From Limanda limanda (Eukaryota; Chordata; Actinopteri; Pleuronectiformes; Pleuronectidae), in NCBI RefSeq assembly GCF_963576545.1, contig NC_083636.1:5122356-5186355 (forward strand): a stretch of 64,000 bases of DNA. Direction: 5' to 3'. Under the pieces are notes generated by a model that worked only from the letters and a program-made list of their open reading frames with translations, did not search any database and had not been told where the DNA came from. Each line of letters begins with the position of its first letter. The first letter of the stretch is position 1. The position numbers and the translations under genes are program-made. Shown here piece after piece: positions 13,741-24,035 of this stretch.

Positions 13741-14930
13741 CAGGTATGTTGCTGCTGCATGTTGTAGAGAACAGAATGAACTCGTGCAGCAGCAGCAGCA
13801 CTGAGGTCCGAGCAGAGCAGCGAGCCCCAGTAGGGAGCAATAAAGCTACACACAATATCATTTATTATTTGCTGCTCTTGTCTTGTCTATCACTTTGTAG
13901 TGACAGGCTGCTGTGGTCCAGGCCGGGCTCCAGACCCACAGGAGCAAGCCCGCCTGACAGAGACCATCTGGCGTCCCCATCATTATTCAGAGCAGCCCCC
14001 CGGACCCTCAGGACAAAGTCTGCCTGTCATGTAGCACGGAGCGATAGGAAGTATACTGTGACAAAGTGATGATTCCTCGTCAAGCAAATGAGAATAATCA
14101 TAGAGATGTGTAAGCGAGGCCACCCAGTGAAAATCGGTGTGTTTTGTTTTTATTCAACCACCACATTTCTCTTCTCTCTGCTATCTGGGATTGCAGCGGC
14201 ACACGAGCTTGGAGAACTCTGCATCAATGAATAATCAGCCCTCGGCATCATTACCCAGCTCTTACAGCAGATTACGGTTAGCTCCCGTGCTCGGCACATT
14301 TAAATAACACATACTCACATCCTCAGTCGCAGGATCGGCTCTTTCTTTCCCCTTCAATAGCAAACAGATCACTCGTTCATTTTAATCTGTCCCATTTTTG
14401 ATTCTCAACAGGTTTTTACCTTGTTTTAAATCAGGTTATCCAGCTCATTTGAATGTGGACGACCGACCTGAAGCCGCCTGCACACTGTCCTCAGCTGCTT
14501 TTTCACTCTGCATTTGAGCTGGATCAGAAAAGAAGGAGCACATATGATCGCAGCTGACGGACTCAACAAAGAGACAGTGGGAGGGCGGCGAGAGGACAGA
14601 ACATTTCATCTGAAGCCAGCGTGTCTCCATCATTATTCAGTGTTGTGTCTCGGGGACAACATATAAAAATCAGATCGCAAACAGTGATGTCGTTAGAAGC
14701 AAAGTTTGCAGCGATGTGATTTGCAAACTGCCGTCTGTTGTCATTTTGCTGCTAATCACATATCGGAGGCTGATAACGTTTAGATTGGACAACGATATTT
14801 TCAATATGATGTTTACAGGAGTTGCTAATGGAATATTCCGTTCATATCATCTTATATAGCATAGTTTGATTATGACTATATCAACATTATTTAAAAAAAA
14901 ATGTGAATATGGTCAAAATAGTCCACACGT
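13741..14930. other. No gene seen; short (GCA)n run
   Basis: A (GCA)5 trinucleotide run lies at about 13,785-13,800. The 107-codon frame at 13,746-14,069 runs through it and has no recognisable domain. The rest is unremarkable. Confidence 0.55.
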
Positions 14931-15262
14931 CTTAGATTAGATTAGATTCAACTTTATTGTCATTGCACAGTACAAGTACTTATACAACGAAATGCAGTTT
15001 AGCATCTAACCAGAAGTGCAAAATAGGCAGTAAAAGTGCAGAGTATTGTGCATATTAAAGTGAAAATGTAAATAAATAGATCTGTACAGTAAGAAATATA
15101 TATGGAATATTACAGTATTAACAGGAATTGTAAGATATAAGGACGATGAATACACTATGAGCAGGATAAAAATAAAAATATATATAAATATGAATAAACT
15201 ATAGGCGGGGTATACAGTAGTAAAAAAAAGTAACAGTCTTGATATGATTATTGTGGATTCTG
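14931..15262 (-). mobile_element. Minus-strand retroposon 3' end with AATCT-type tail
   Basis: On the minus strand the element ends with GACAATAAAGTTGAATC followed by a short (TAATC)n tail, seen on the plus strand as GATTAGATTAGATTC at about 14,934-14,951. Upstream, on the minus strand, is an AT-rich 3' UTR-like body. The block around 14,952-15,035, with TTTATTGTCATTGCACAG and the CTAACCAGAAGTGCAA segment, is one I recognise as high-copy in percomorph fish, probably a LINE 3' UTR. No open frame remains. A more decayed relative may lie at 4,046-4,240. Confidence 0.6.
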
Positions 15263-15805
15263 ACCTTATCTGGGTCAAAGTCATCAGAAGATGGTGTTTA
15301 CATGTCCAGTGATTAATGAGGGTTACTGCTACCGGCCTATCAAATCATTTTAAACATCAGGGTAGAAACCTAGGTCCAAGACGGACTAATATTCAAACCA
15401 ATGGACGTTCAATTATCCCAGCTGCTGCAAAGTAGCTTGCGAGTAAGAGATTAAAGCCCAATCAATGGTCTCCTTCCTGTGTCCTCTTCCACACAGACAG
15501 GTTAATGGCGTTCAGAGGGAGACGGGAGCATTAGTCCCTCTCGTTAAAGACTGACCCGCTCTCATTTATCCGGAGCGTGGGGGGGGGGTGAGCTGGGAGA
15601 CGCAGGAAGGGATTAATCACTCGGTCAGTGATGTCTCGAACCGGCCGGTGAAACTGAGCCAAACCACCCGGACTCTGCCCCCCCCCCCGGGTCCTGAGGA
15701 TCTACTCCGAGTGGACTTTGATGAGTGAGAATCTTTGAACTGTGTGTTTGTCCTCTGACTCGTCATTACTCACGAGATGTTCATGGTTTTTCTTTCCGCT
15801 CACGA
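15263..15805. other. No gene seen; homopolymer G and C runs
   Basis: G-run at about 15,580-15,588 and C-run at about 15,679-15,688. No element or open frame stands out. Confidence 0.6.
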
Positions 15806-15990
15806 CTCAATTCTAACCTGGAAGTCGCTGGTTTAATTCTTGTTCCACCCCCAGGCTGCATGTTGAAGTGTCCTTGGGCAAGACACAGAACCCTAACTAG
15901 GCCCAGATGGATTGTTTTATAGTTATCACCAATGCTGGGATACTTGCTATACTTGCAAACACCCAATAGCATCTGTGTGTGTGTGGTGAT
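15806..15990 (+). mobile_element. tRNA-derived SINE fragment
   Basis: The core motif GTGTCCTTGGGCAAGACAC at 15,868-15,886, followed by an AACCC-type segment and GATGG, is the signature of a very common fish SINE. Just upstream, GGTTTAATTCT at about 15,830 is a degenerate form of the tRNA B-box (GGTTCGAATCC). The A-box half of the tRNA head is not recognisable, so the copy is 5'-truncated or strongly decayed. It ends in a TG-rich stretch near 15,975-15,986, where intact copies usually have a GAATGTGTG-like tail. Confidence 0.7.
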
Positions 15991-16604
15991 GGTTGACAGC
16001 CTTGGTTTAAGGATGAAGGTTCAGGGAAAAGGTTTAGTTTTTGATGATGAGGGTGAAGGGCGTGGGCGGGGCGGAGTGTCAGTGAGTGTCCTCACAGCTA
16101 CAGAAACTCCCCTGGTGTGTTTGTGTGTGTGATGGGGGGAGTGAGGAAACTGCAACGCGACTCACTCACATGTTTTACATGCAAGGTTTTTTCCTGTGTT
16201 ACTGAAGAATGACATTCAAAGGGCGTGACGGCGCTCGGCGAGCACGGCAGACGTGAGATGAAGAGAAGCCAGAGAAGCTGAGAGATGAAAATCTAACAGA
16301 GCCGACTCTGATCAGGGAACACAAACGCTCGGTGGCAGGCCGGCCTTCTGCCTTAATCTCCGCTCCGCGTGGGAGGAGGAGGAGCGGGGGGGGCGCTCGC
16401 CTGAACCTCGTGTTGAGTGACACGAGCCCGGATAACAAGAAAATGTGTCAGAGATGAATCAGGTCAAAGGGAAGAGAGTTAAACCACAAGCACCGGGTTT
16501 GGAGATTTGTCTAAAATGGGATTTTGAATTTGCTAGATCCTAAAAATCTGCCACAAACAGTATTTTGTACATATACAACTAAGGAAAGTTAAACAAATAG
16601 CTCT
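15991..16604. other. No gene seen; CpG-dense patch at 16,220-16,440
   Basis: CpG density rises at about 16,220-16,260 and 16,320-16,440, with a G-run at 16,386-16,393. The minus-strand 79-codon frame there is unrecognised. The remaining sequence up to the LTR is AT-rich. Confidence 0.5.
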
Positions 16605-16931
16605 GTACTGTTGTAGAAAATTAACTAAGCAAGGTTGAAAAAGTATTTTGTATTTGGAACAGTAAGTTTGAAGCTTCTCAAGAGACTTTTATGACTTGTA
16701 TTTACATACAACAGATGTTTGATGACTTGAGCTGTTTTCTGGTGGGAACTGTTTATGACGTCAATACAGTGAGACCTTTTGCGACTTAATTACCCATCAA
16801 AGGAAGGAATGTATCTCTTCTTCTCACCTCAGGAAACACATGTGAATCAGCTGTTATGTTTAGTTTCCTGTCCTTCCTCCACCTATGGGAACCTGTCTTG
16901 ATTGGATCAGAGAGACAGCCCTATCCCCTGG

Positions 16932-16938
16932 TATATAA
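16932..16938 (+). promoter_or_regulatory. TATA box of the solo LTR
   Basis: TATATAA lies about 90 bp upstream of the ATTAAA signal, in the position expected at the U3/R boundary. A GATTGG (CCAAT-complement) motif lies just upstream at about 16,900. Activity is not known. Confidence 0.55.
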
Positions 16939-17021
16939 GACCCTTGTATTGACTGTTCTTCATCTTCACTCTGAGACCCTTGCGGTTTCCCTGTGTTGAT
17001 CCTTTCTGCAGAAAGCCCCTT

Positions 17022-17027
17022 ATTAAA
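17022..17027 (+). terminator. Polyadenylation-like signal ATTAAA of the solo LTR
   Basis: ATTAAA is followed by a GT-rich stretch (TTTGTTGTTT at about 17,042), consistent with R/U5 polyadenylation in an LTR. Confidence 0.45.
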
Positions 17028-17087
17028 TACACGTAGATAACTTTGTTGTTTCCAGCCTCTTGTATCTCCAGATTTCCATCACAGTAC

Positions 17088-18297
17088 AGTGCAAAATACC
17101 TTAAATACCTTTATTGTTCTTAAATTTGGGCTCTGTGAATACATGTGAAACACATGCAGAGCCTTGTGTATATGATAAAAAAACAGAAACACAATTCAAA
17201 TGTCTAAAAATACATCAAATAGATCACATAGATCAGAGCTACCTTGGAAAACAACATAACATACAGCAGGAGAACACGGAGAACCATCCAACGACCTTCC
17301 AATCCGATTTATCAACAGTTCGAATCCACACGAGCCCTGAGTTGTTGCCGAGGCCGGTCCTCACCTGCACGTCAGAGGCAGCAGCTCCAGAGGGGAGAAA
17401 GTTCAAACTCTCCAGAGATGAAGAGGATACTCAAACATCTTTCAAGCCTTTGAAATCACTCTCTTGGTTCGAATGTGAGGCAGCGCAGGCAATTTAACAT
17501 CAATGCTCCTGCTGGCCTCTTTAGCTGTTATGCAACCGGTGCAGTAGCAGCGGGTCAAAGTAATAACTGATTCTGGCATAACCCGGCACATCAGAACCAT
17601 CTGAAGGAGATTTTTAGTGGAAGGTGCTTTTAAAAAAACTGCTCGGCAGGTGATTGGATGTAAATTCACGATCGTCAAAAGGAAAGTGGGAAAAACCACT
17701 TTTGCCGTTCGGGAATTTTTCTGTGCCGTTATTATTTGATATTTCTCTAAAATTAGGACATGAATCATAACAGATATTAAACACAATTAACATCTGTATA
17801 TGTAAGAGAAAGAAGCAGATAGTTCCTCTGTGTTATTTCCATCCATTGACGATCTTATATAAGACCTGGGTTTGATTCCTCCAGCCACAGCGGGGTCCAT
17901 AAGTCTGAGACCACTTGAAAGTGATCCGTCTGTTTATCAAACCGCTTTTTTTTTAAATCGCAGTTGTGAAGATTCACTTTAAAACCGTGAATATACGTGT
18001 AAATAAGAAACTGGAGTTTGAATAAAGTCAAACTCCCCCGAGGTCTGTGGGTTTAAACTCTTTTCTGCTTCCATCCGTCCTCACCAGCACCGAGATGGGG
18101 AATTGATTAACGGGCGAGTGTGGAAATAGGAAAAATTGTGAAAGTAAAATATATTCTGCGAGTAAATATCATTTATAAAAAGTGTTTTGAAAAGCAAAAG
18201 GGTGCAGGACATTGATTTCCAATAAATGTAGTTTATTGTATTGTCAAAGTTAGAATGGACAACATGTTGTGATGAGAGCAGATATTGAAGTATAAAG
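17088..18297. other. No gene seen; possible transposon-end motif at 17,888
   Basis: A 127-codon plus frame (17,114-17,497) and a 114-codon minus frame (17,442-17,786) have no recognisable domain. At 17,888-17,915 the string GGTCCATAAGTCTGAGACC resembles the outer end of some Tc1/mariner elements, but no partner end was found. Confidence 0.45.
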
Positions 18298-18432
18298 TTT
18301 GCGGAGGCGGCTGAACGCGTGAAATCTCTGCAGCTCCCGCCTGGATGTTTCTCCGCTCGGGTCGGACGCAGGTGTGCGAGCGACGGAGGAAACGCGGCTG
18401 CTCCGTCCTCCACCCGGGCGCCGTGCATGATG
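18298..18432. other. Compact CpG-dense patch
   Basis: About 135 bp contain roughly 18-20 CpG dinucleotides at about 65% G+C, standing out from AT-rich flanks on both sides. It may be a small CpG island, an orphan regulatory element or the remains of a GC-rich exon. Two overlapping plus-strand frames (88 and 104 codons) cross it without recognisable domains. Confidence 0.45.
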
Positions 18433-19495
18433 GATGTTCTAACAGGGAGAGCAGAGATCAACGCTGCAGCAAGTTACAGCGGAAGATCAAAGTACTTCTC
18501 GTTAACTACACAGGTTTCTCCTCTTCATCACTTCACTCTCTTCAACTTGAACCCTCATCAAACACGAGGCCAGCCCTGGATATAGAGTTCTCTACCTCCG
18601 CTTCTACTCCTACTCTCTATCATCTTCAACCCTTAGTTCATTCCAAATTTATCCTATAAACAATACTGGTCCAAAATTGTGTCTTCTATTCAAAATATGT
18701 GTGAGAAAAACAATAACACGCATCAATTTCACTACAATTCCTATTTTTTTCATCCTGAGATTTCTCCAGACAATATCTCTCTATTTCTATTATACAGAAA
18801 TGAAAGAAAGATGAAATTGTATCCGAGCCATAAGGTGCACACTCGCTCAAATTGATTCAGAACTATGTATTGTCGAGTCAGTGTTAATGAACACCGCACA
18901 ATTAGTACGCAGCACACGTGTCTCCCCGCTGTAAAACATCACCGATCAATAGCGTCCACAAATCGTTAGGAAAGAGGAGTTTAGTTTGTCCTCTCATCAG
19001 CAGAGTAGATCCTGTTAAAGGCCAGGACACTTTAAATGGTAAACATGTTTTATAATGAGTCACCGTCTTTGTGGAAGTGATCATACGCCCGCAGAGATTC
19101 TTTCTCTCTGGATTCGTATTGATATTCCGTTAGTGGCACACTTTAAAAAAATCTTCCAGCCTGTGACCTACATGTGACTCCGTGGTGACGCCCGAATCCA
19201 AACTCGTATCAGCGCTGCCACGTCAGCAGTGAGGAGGACTGCAGGATGGATATGTGACATCTCTTATCATTCTTACACAGAGTTGACTGGGTGATAAAAC
19301 TGTCAGGTCAGATTGTGTGTGTAGGTTATATATGGACCAGCGACCCCCAAACAAAATAGTCTTCAAGTGTGAGTACAACTTAAACTACCGGAAATAAAAA
19401 GACGAAAACATCCTAGTGAAATGAGGAATAAAAGTTGGTACCTGGCAGTAAACACCAGGGAATAATGTTTGTCCCGTCTTCTTTCGGTCCCAGGG
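18433..19495. other. No gene seen; AT-rich
   Basis: No repeat or open frame of note was found. The sequence runs uninterrupted into the insertion site of the hAT element at 19,496. Confidence 0.6.
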
Positions 19496-19704
19496 GTGAA
19501 AACTAGGGTTGCAAAGGGACGGAAGTTGAGCTCGGGAATTTTGGGTATTTTGAAAAAAAAATAATACGCAAATTAAACGCTGAGCAATAAAAATATCTTT
19601 CGAAACTCTAATTTAAAAATGTGTTGAATGCAGCACACGCTCCACGTTGAGTTTCAACCCTCCACTGTGCATTCTACCATCACATGCACAGATAATACCC
19701 AGCA

Positions 19705-19752
19705 TCCTTCACTCTACAGCAGGGCTGTTGAGGCCTGTTGTAGAGTGAAGGA
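19705..19752. repeat. Hairpin inside the hAT 5' region
   Basis: The 18-bp arm 19,705-19,722 pairs with 19,735-19,752 with one mismatch across a 12-base spacer, just upstream of the putative splice donor at 19,761. It could be a subterminal structural element of the transposon or a hairpin in the leader of its transcript. Confidence 0.6.
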
Positions 19753-19961
19753 CTAGTCAGGTAAGTTTCCATGATATTTCTCGGGAAAATATATTAGCAT
19801 GCTGATTGAGGATTGTTCATCTGTTCATCTAGCCTATTTCCATTCATTTATCCATCAATTGTAAAATATTTTTATTCCAATTGTTTGGCTAACTATTAAT
19901 ATCTCTGGCATTGCATTAGTGTTTTTTTACAAACTTTTTTCTCGTCTTATTCTACAGAACA

Positions 19962-20168
19962 ATGCCACGTGCACTATCTCATGTGTGGAGACATTTCACC
20001 CCATCCAATGTAGAAGGAAAGGCTGTGTACATTTGCAAATACTGAGCAAAGACCTATGTTAAGAATGACACAACGATGCAGAAGCATATAGTCAAGTGCC
20101 CAAAGTTTCCTCAGGGCTCAAATCAGCCTATAACAAAACAAAATGTTTATATTTATGTCTGTATATGA
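19962..20168 (+). pseudogene. BED zinc-finger exon of a hAT transposase, broken by a stop
   Basis: From ATG at 19,962 the frame reads 27 codons, meets TGA at 20,043-20,045, then continues in the same frame for 40 codons to TGA at 20,166-20,168. The peptide has the BED-finger layout: aromatic residues VWRHF at residues 8-12, a CxxC position (Cys25 and residue 28), and HIVKC (His-x3-Cys) near residue 42. The premature TGA falls exactly at the second Cys of the CxxC pair, one base from a Cys codon. An acceptor site (TTCTACAG, ending 19,957) precedes the ATG by four bases. BED fingers give DNA binding to hAT transposases and ZBED proteins. Here it is a relic with no downstream RNase-H-like domain. 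Confidence 0.85.
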
Positions 20169-20211
20169 CAAGGTAAATACAGTTAGTATAAATTACCCAC
20201 AACATTTCCAG

Positions 20212-20312
20212 TTTATTCCCATTAATTCCCGTTAATTCCCGTATATTCCTGTATTTTCCCCTATATTCGCGTATATTCCCATGGAAAGTTTCCCACTTTG
20301 AATATTCCCGGA
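20212..20312. repeat. Subterminal ATTCCC repeats of the hAT element
   Basis: At least eight degenerate copies of a 10-12 bp unit of type TATATTCCCG/TTAATTCCCG crowd the last ~115 bp before the right terminus, with another near the very end (AATATTCCCG at 20,301). Clustered short subterminal motifs act as transposase-binding sites in hAT elements. The left end has only a partial counterpart (GGGAATTTTGGG at about 19,536). Confidence 0.7.
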
Positions 20313-20334
20313 ATTTTGCAACCCTAGTGAAAAC

Positions 20335-21825
20335 ACATTATTCTGTGAATCCTGGGTAAATGTTGAGGTTTGTGTTTTGATCTATTTCCAAGTTGTTAGC
20401 GAACATTGTGTGGTATCAACATCAGGCTGAGACACTGAGAGCAGCACCGAGCACTTTCCCAGCCTCCACAGCAGCTAACAGCCCAATCTCCGTCTGGCTG
20501 TGCCGGGGCCGGTCCTCACTGCTGCAGTCCGGCCGAGAATAATGAACCATCTCCTCACCGCTAACCAGAAATTGTGGTCCACTAAAGACGTAAGGACACC
20601 CAATGGCGAACTCGTCTAAGGAGGCAATTGCTTTTTTAAATGGGTTAAAACCTGCACATGTGCTCAGTTGCGACTCCAGCATGTGGGAGGTAAAGGTAGA
20701 AGATATTTCAGTTTGGAAGAGGGAAACACATATGGTTTTCTTTATGTTTCCTAGTAGAATGTTAATATGTTGGCAGCCAGTTCCCCAGAATCCCGTTTCC
20801 GTTTGCCGAACTCCGGTTCACACCACAGAGGGACAGTCTGTGCCACGGCTGTAACACGTTGCTGGTGAAACTGGTCTCGATGTTCCTCCCCTCCGGAGAT
20901 TTACTCACTCCGGCTCCACTCTTAATGAGAGCGCTAATCATCCGATGCGCTGGACCAGTCAGACAATACTTAATCTGTTCCTCAGGGCACATACATGAAG
21001 ACACGGATTCATTAAAGCAGGTGAGGAAGGGTACGGGACTTAATCAATATATTTATTCAAGCACACTCCATCTGAACCCATCTGCTTAAGAGCGTGAATG
21101 GGATTTCTCAGGTTTGTTTTTCATCTGTTTCACAATAGTTTATTATTGATATTTCCAATTAAAATTTCGTTTTAACAATCTCTGCAAATCCCCGCATCAA
21201 CCGAGTGTTTTCAGACCCTTCAAATAGCCGAGGACCCTTAACTGGGACTTGAAAAAACTGCAGTGATATCAGTGGTTATTTTAATTGAGTGAGTCACACT
21301 CCACTTTCAAGCCTCTGAGCGACGAGCAGAGAACTTTCGGACCCTCTGATAAATCCCTCATCAAATTCGCCATATTTCAAATACAATATAAAATTTCTGA
21401 CGTCTCTTTCGTGCAGTCCGACAGCGTCCGAGCTCGGTTAAAATGATAACATGACATTATTCTCATATTAATCTTTGGAAAAAGAAATATCTTTTCTCTG
21501 TTCAACAGTGCAGACGAATCCTTCACTTCAAAGTTCAGACGTCACCATCAATTATAGCGTTTCTGTCTTTTTATGTCCACTATTGTTCACCATCTTTCCA
21601 ATCACTGCTATTTCCTTTTTCTACTATTTACTGGTCCTCACTTCATGGACATATTGCTTTTCTCCTATCAACGGCCTTCTTCTAACATCTTGTACAAAGG
21701 TTGGACAGTTTTCGAACCTTTTTCTTTTTGCTGGAAATGCTTTTGCTTTAAATTCAAGTACATCCTATTCTCCTTTCGTCTAATTTCAACCTGAAATAAC
21801 TCAACAACAACAGATGCGTTTAACA
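20335..21825. other. No gene seen
   Basis: Short frames on both strands around 20,420-21,090 (76-86 codons) show no known domain. 21,475-21,783 (102 codons, plus) is hydrophobic and serine-rich in a T/C-rich stretch but unrecognised. No repeats were detected. Confidence 0.55.
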
Positions 21826-21829
21826 CATT

Positions 21830-22600
21830 TGGTGGGAAGTGTTGTCCAGTCTGCAGGGCTGTGGTAACACCAAGTCACACCAAGACACAGAGATTAGCTT
21901 TATGCTGCCCTCAGTATATGTGCTGTGATACACCTCGGCAGTTAGACAAACTCCTTCTTGACATCACGACTCTGAAGACCGTTGTCCGTTATCCACAGGT
22001 TTATTGACGTAAGAAAGAGTAAAACTAAAACACACAAAAGGCATAATGAATACAAACAAAATGCTTTCTCTTTAACCTTACACATACACTCAATGTAAAT
22101 ATACTGATTCTTCAATGAAATGAACTGCTTTGTTTAACCGCTACTTTTTATGAATTTACTGCTGATTTACCTACATATGTTCCTGTAAACCACTGTATTT
22201 TAACATATCATCGACTATTTATTCTGTCATAGCGGAGTAGTCATTAACTATAATGACTTGATGGACTTTGTGCATAAATCTTACCAAACTAAACATTGTC
22301 ACAAAAATAATCATCTGCGATCATAAGTAACAATAAAACAAATCAATACATACCAACGATGCTATCAAAAGGCATAAGATGCAGGCAGACTCAACTGGAT
22401 TGGAAAACTACTGAAAACAGGGGCTCTGAGCCATGCTCTTCCTTCACTTCCTGATTACAAGTCACCTGACACGTTAAAGGACATTTCCTGTTTCAAAGTA
22501 AAACGTTAGAGGACATTTCCTGTTTCAAAATAAAACGTATAACATTATGATTTAACCATTGTAACAAAACAAGCTTTATAACCTTTATCAATTCACTATA
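21830..22600 (-). mobile_element. Possible LTR-like segment (minus strand)
   Basis: On the minus strand an AATAAA signal (plus-strand TTTATT at about 22,001) is followed by ~170 bp of R/U5-like sequence ending in CCACCA at 21,830. Upstream on the minus strand there is an AT-rich body with two tandem 32-bp units, reminiscent of U3 enhancer repeats. I could not fix the outer end or a target duplication, so this is a hypothesis. Confidence 0.25.
22471..22534. repeat. Two tandem 32-bp repeats
   Basis: The unit at 22,471-22,502 (ACGTTAAAGGACATTTCCTG start) is repeated at 22,503-22,534 with two substitutions. It contains the ETS-like core TTTCCTG in each copy. Confidence 0.85.
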
Positions 22601-23016
22601 AAGAATACTTTAATTTAGTTTGGCTCACATGCTAAAGGGAGCAACAGACTAAAGGCTCCGTGACTCAGTTCACCGCAGACGACCTCCTGCAGCTCGAGCC
22701 TGAGAGAGTCACTCAAGCAGAGATTATTCAGAACCTACACCGTCTGCACATTTGTTTTGGAACTCTTCTCCGGTGCCGTGCAGGGAAGTGACTCGGGTGT
22801 GCAGCTCTGCAATGAGACATGTCAGTGCTGTTGTAGAATCTGCTCTGTCGTGCGTGAAGGGCAACTGGGAAGTCACTGGGTTGCTTTTTTTTTAGCAGGG
22901 TCAGTGCCCAACAGCTGAAGAAACCAGGACCATGACAGTCACTGGGACCAGCTGGTAAATGGTCATTTTAAAGTCATATTGGAAAGACAACAAAGAATTT
23001 GTTTCCAAGTGAACTG
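22601..23016. other. No gene seen
   Basis: Spacer between the LTR-like segment and the inverted-repeat element, with nothing recognised. Confidence 0.6.
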
Positions 23017-23446
23017 CACTGATAAAAATGTCCTGGCTGATCTACTTAAAAAAATCAAGGCAACTTTTTGCATCAAAATATTAGTTAGTTCAAGCAAGAT
23101 TGGTCTATGTATGAACTACTTAAGTTTGTCTACACAAGATCTAAAGTTTCCAAGTAAAGTCAACTTAAATTGACTTTCATAATTAAGCTGACTTTACTCG
23201 ACAAATTACTACGTTACTTTACTAGGAAAATTAAGCTGACCTTATTACAAAAGCTGAGTAGACCCTACTTGAAAACTCAAGTTATTCAACTAGAAAGATT
23301 AAGTTGACTTTACTTGAAAAATGTGCTTTATACTTACAAAAAATGAAGTACTTCATACAATGACCAGTATTGCTCGATGTACATACTAATCTGATGCAAA
23401 AAGTTGCCTTAATTTTTCTTAGTAGATCAAACAATATTTTTCAGAG
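23017..23446. mobile_element. Inverted-repeat MITE-like element
   Basis: The left end (from CACTGATAAAAATG at 23,017) is an imperfect inverted match to the right end (…ATATTTTTCAGAG, 23,446): both carry GATCTACT, an A/T run, AAGGCAACTTTTTGCATCA and a TTAGT block. The interior holds repeated AAGTTGACTTTACTT-type motifs in both orientations, a composition I know from abundant fish non-autonomous DNA elements. No coding sequence. Target duplication is not clear, so the superfamily is unassigned. Confidence 0.65.
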
Positions 23447-24035
23447 AAATATCATGGAAATGAAGTTACCTTTTTAAACCTTTTTTAAAAAAGGTGAAAT
23501 TTTGGTCATTCAGATTTTTAGCTATTGTGTATAATACAATATTTATATTTACATGCTCTCATAATCACTTTTATAAGTGTGATCAATGTGGGTGATGTGA
23601 CCCTTTGCCATGGTGGAAAGTTTGAACCAAAATGAAGCTCCGCCTCCTGACCTCAGACCACATTAGGCACAGCCTATGGCAGAGCACTACGCAGGAGCAT
23701 GAAATCACCTGACCCCCGCCAATTTGCAGAGTAAATACAACAATAAAATGTTTGTTGCATGGTTGTATGAAAGAAGATTAGTTGAGATTATGTAAATACG
23801 TATTGTTAAGAAAAAGAAAAAAAATCTATATTTTCAACAGACGGAGATTAAGTCGACAACTTTATATTTTTTGTAGAACTAAAACATACATATTTATTGT
23901 TAATATCATAGATATAATTGTGTTACATTTACATGCTCTCAGAATCACTTTTATCAGTGTGTGTGGGTAAACATCCTCCTCCCAGTTATCAACATGTTGG
24001 TATTGTCATTGTGAGCATTAAGCTTTACAGCATCA
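23447..24035. other. Short diverged repeats between elements
   Basis: A block containing ATTTACATGCTCTCA at about 23,548-23,585 recurs at about 23,926-23,962 with few changes. At 23,990-24,030 a segment with TGTTGGTATTGTCATTGTGAG resembles the 3' part of an abundant fish interspersed repeat rich in GTTAGCAT motifs. No gene. Confidence 0.45.

Larger units (their letters stand above)
16605..17087 (+). mobile_element. Solo LTR with 4-bp target duplication GTAC
   Basis: A 475-bp segment (16,609-17,083) starts TGTTGT and ends ATCACA, the TG...CA termini of LTRs. It is flanked by exact 4-bp repeats GTAC at 16,605-16,608 and 17,084-17,087. Inside, in the expected order, are a TATATAA box at 16,932-16,938 and an ATTAAA polyadenylation-like signal at 17,022-17,027, giving plus orientation. 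No gag or pol sequence lies on either side, so it is a solo LTR left after recombination between two LTRs. Superfamily (gypsy-like or endogenous-retrovirus-like) cannot be decided from the LTR alone; the 4-bp duplication fits either. Confidence 0.75.
19496..20334 (+). mobile_element. Non-autonomous hAT transposon with perfect 8-bp target duplication
   Basis: The element proper spans 19,504-20,326 (823 bp). It starts TAGGGTTGCAAA and ends TTTTGCAACCCTA, an inverted pair with one extra base in the right end. Exact 8-bp duplications GTGAAAAC lie at 19,496-19,503 and 20,327-20,334, the hAT superfamily hallmark. Removing element and one duplication leaves a continuous flank. It contains a short 5' region with splice donor (GTAAGT at 19,761), an intron-like stretch to an acceptor at 19,957, and a BED zinc-finger coding exon. 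The catalytic hAT transposase core is absent, so the element is an internal-deletion derivative that would have needed transposase from elsewhere. Confidence 0.9.

Noticed and set aside
17888..17915. Tc1/mariner end (GGTCCATAAGTCTGAGACC)
   Set aside because: Only one short motif resembling a remembered terminus; no partner end, TA duplication or internal repeat seen.
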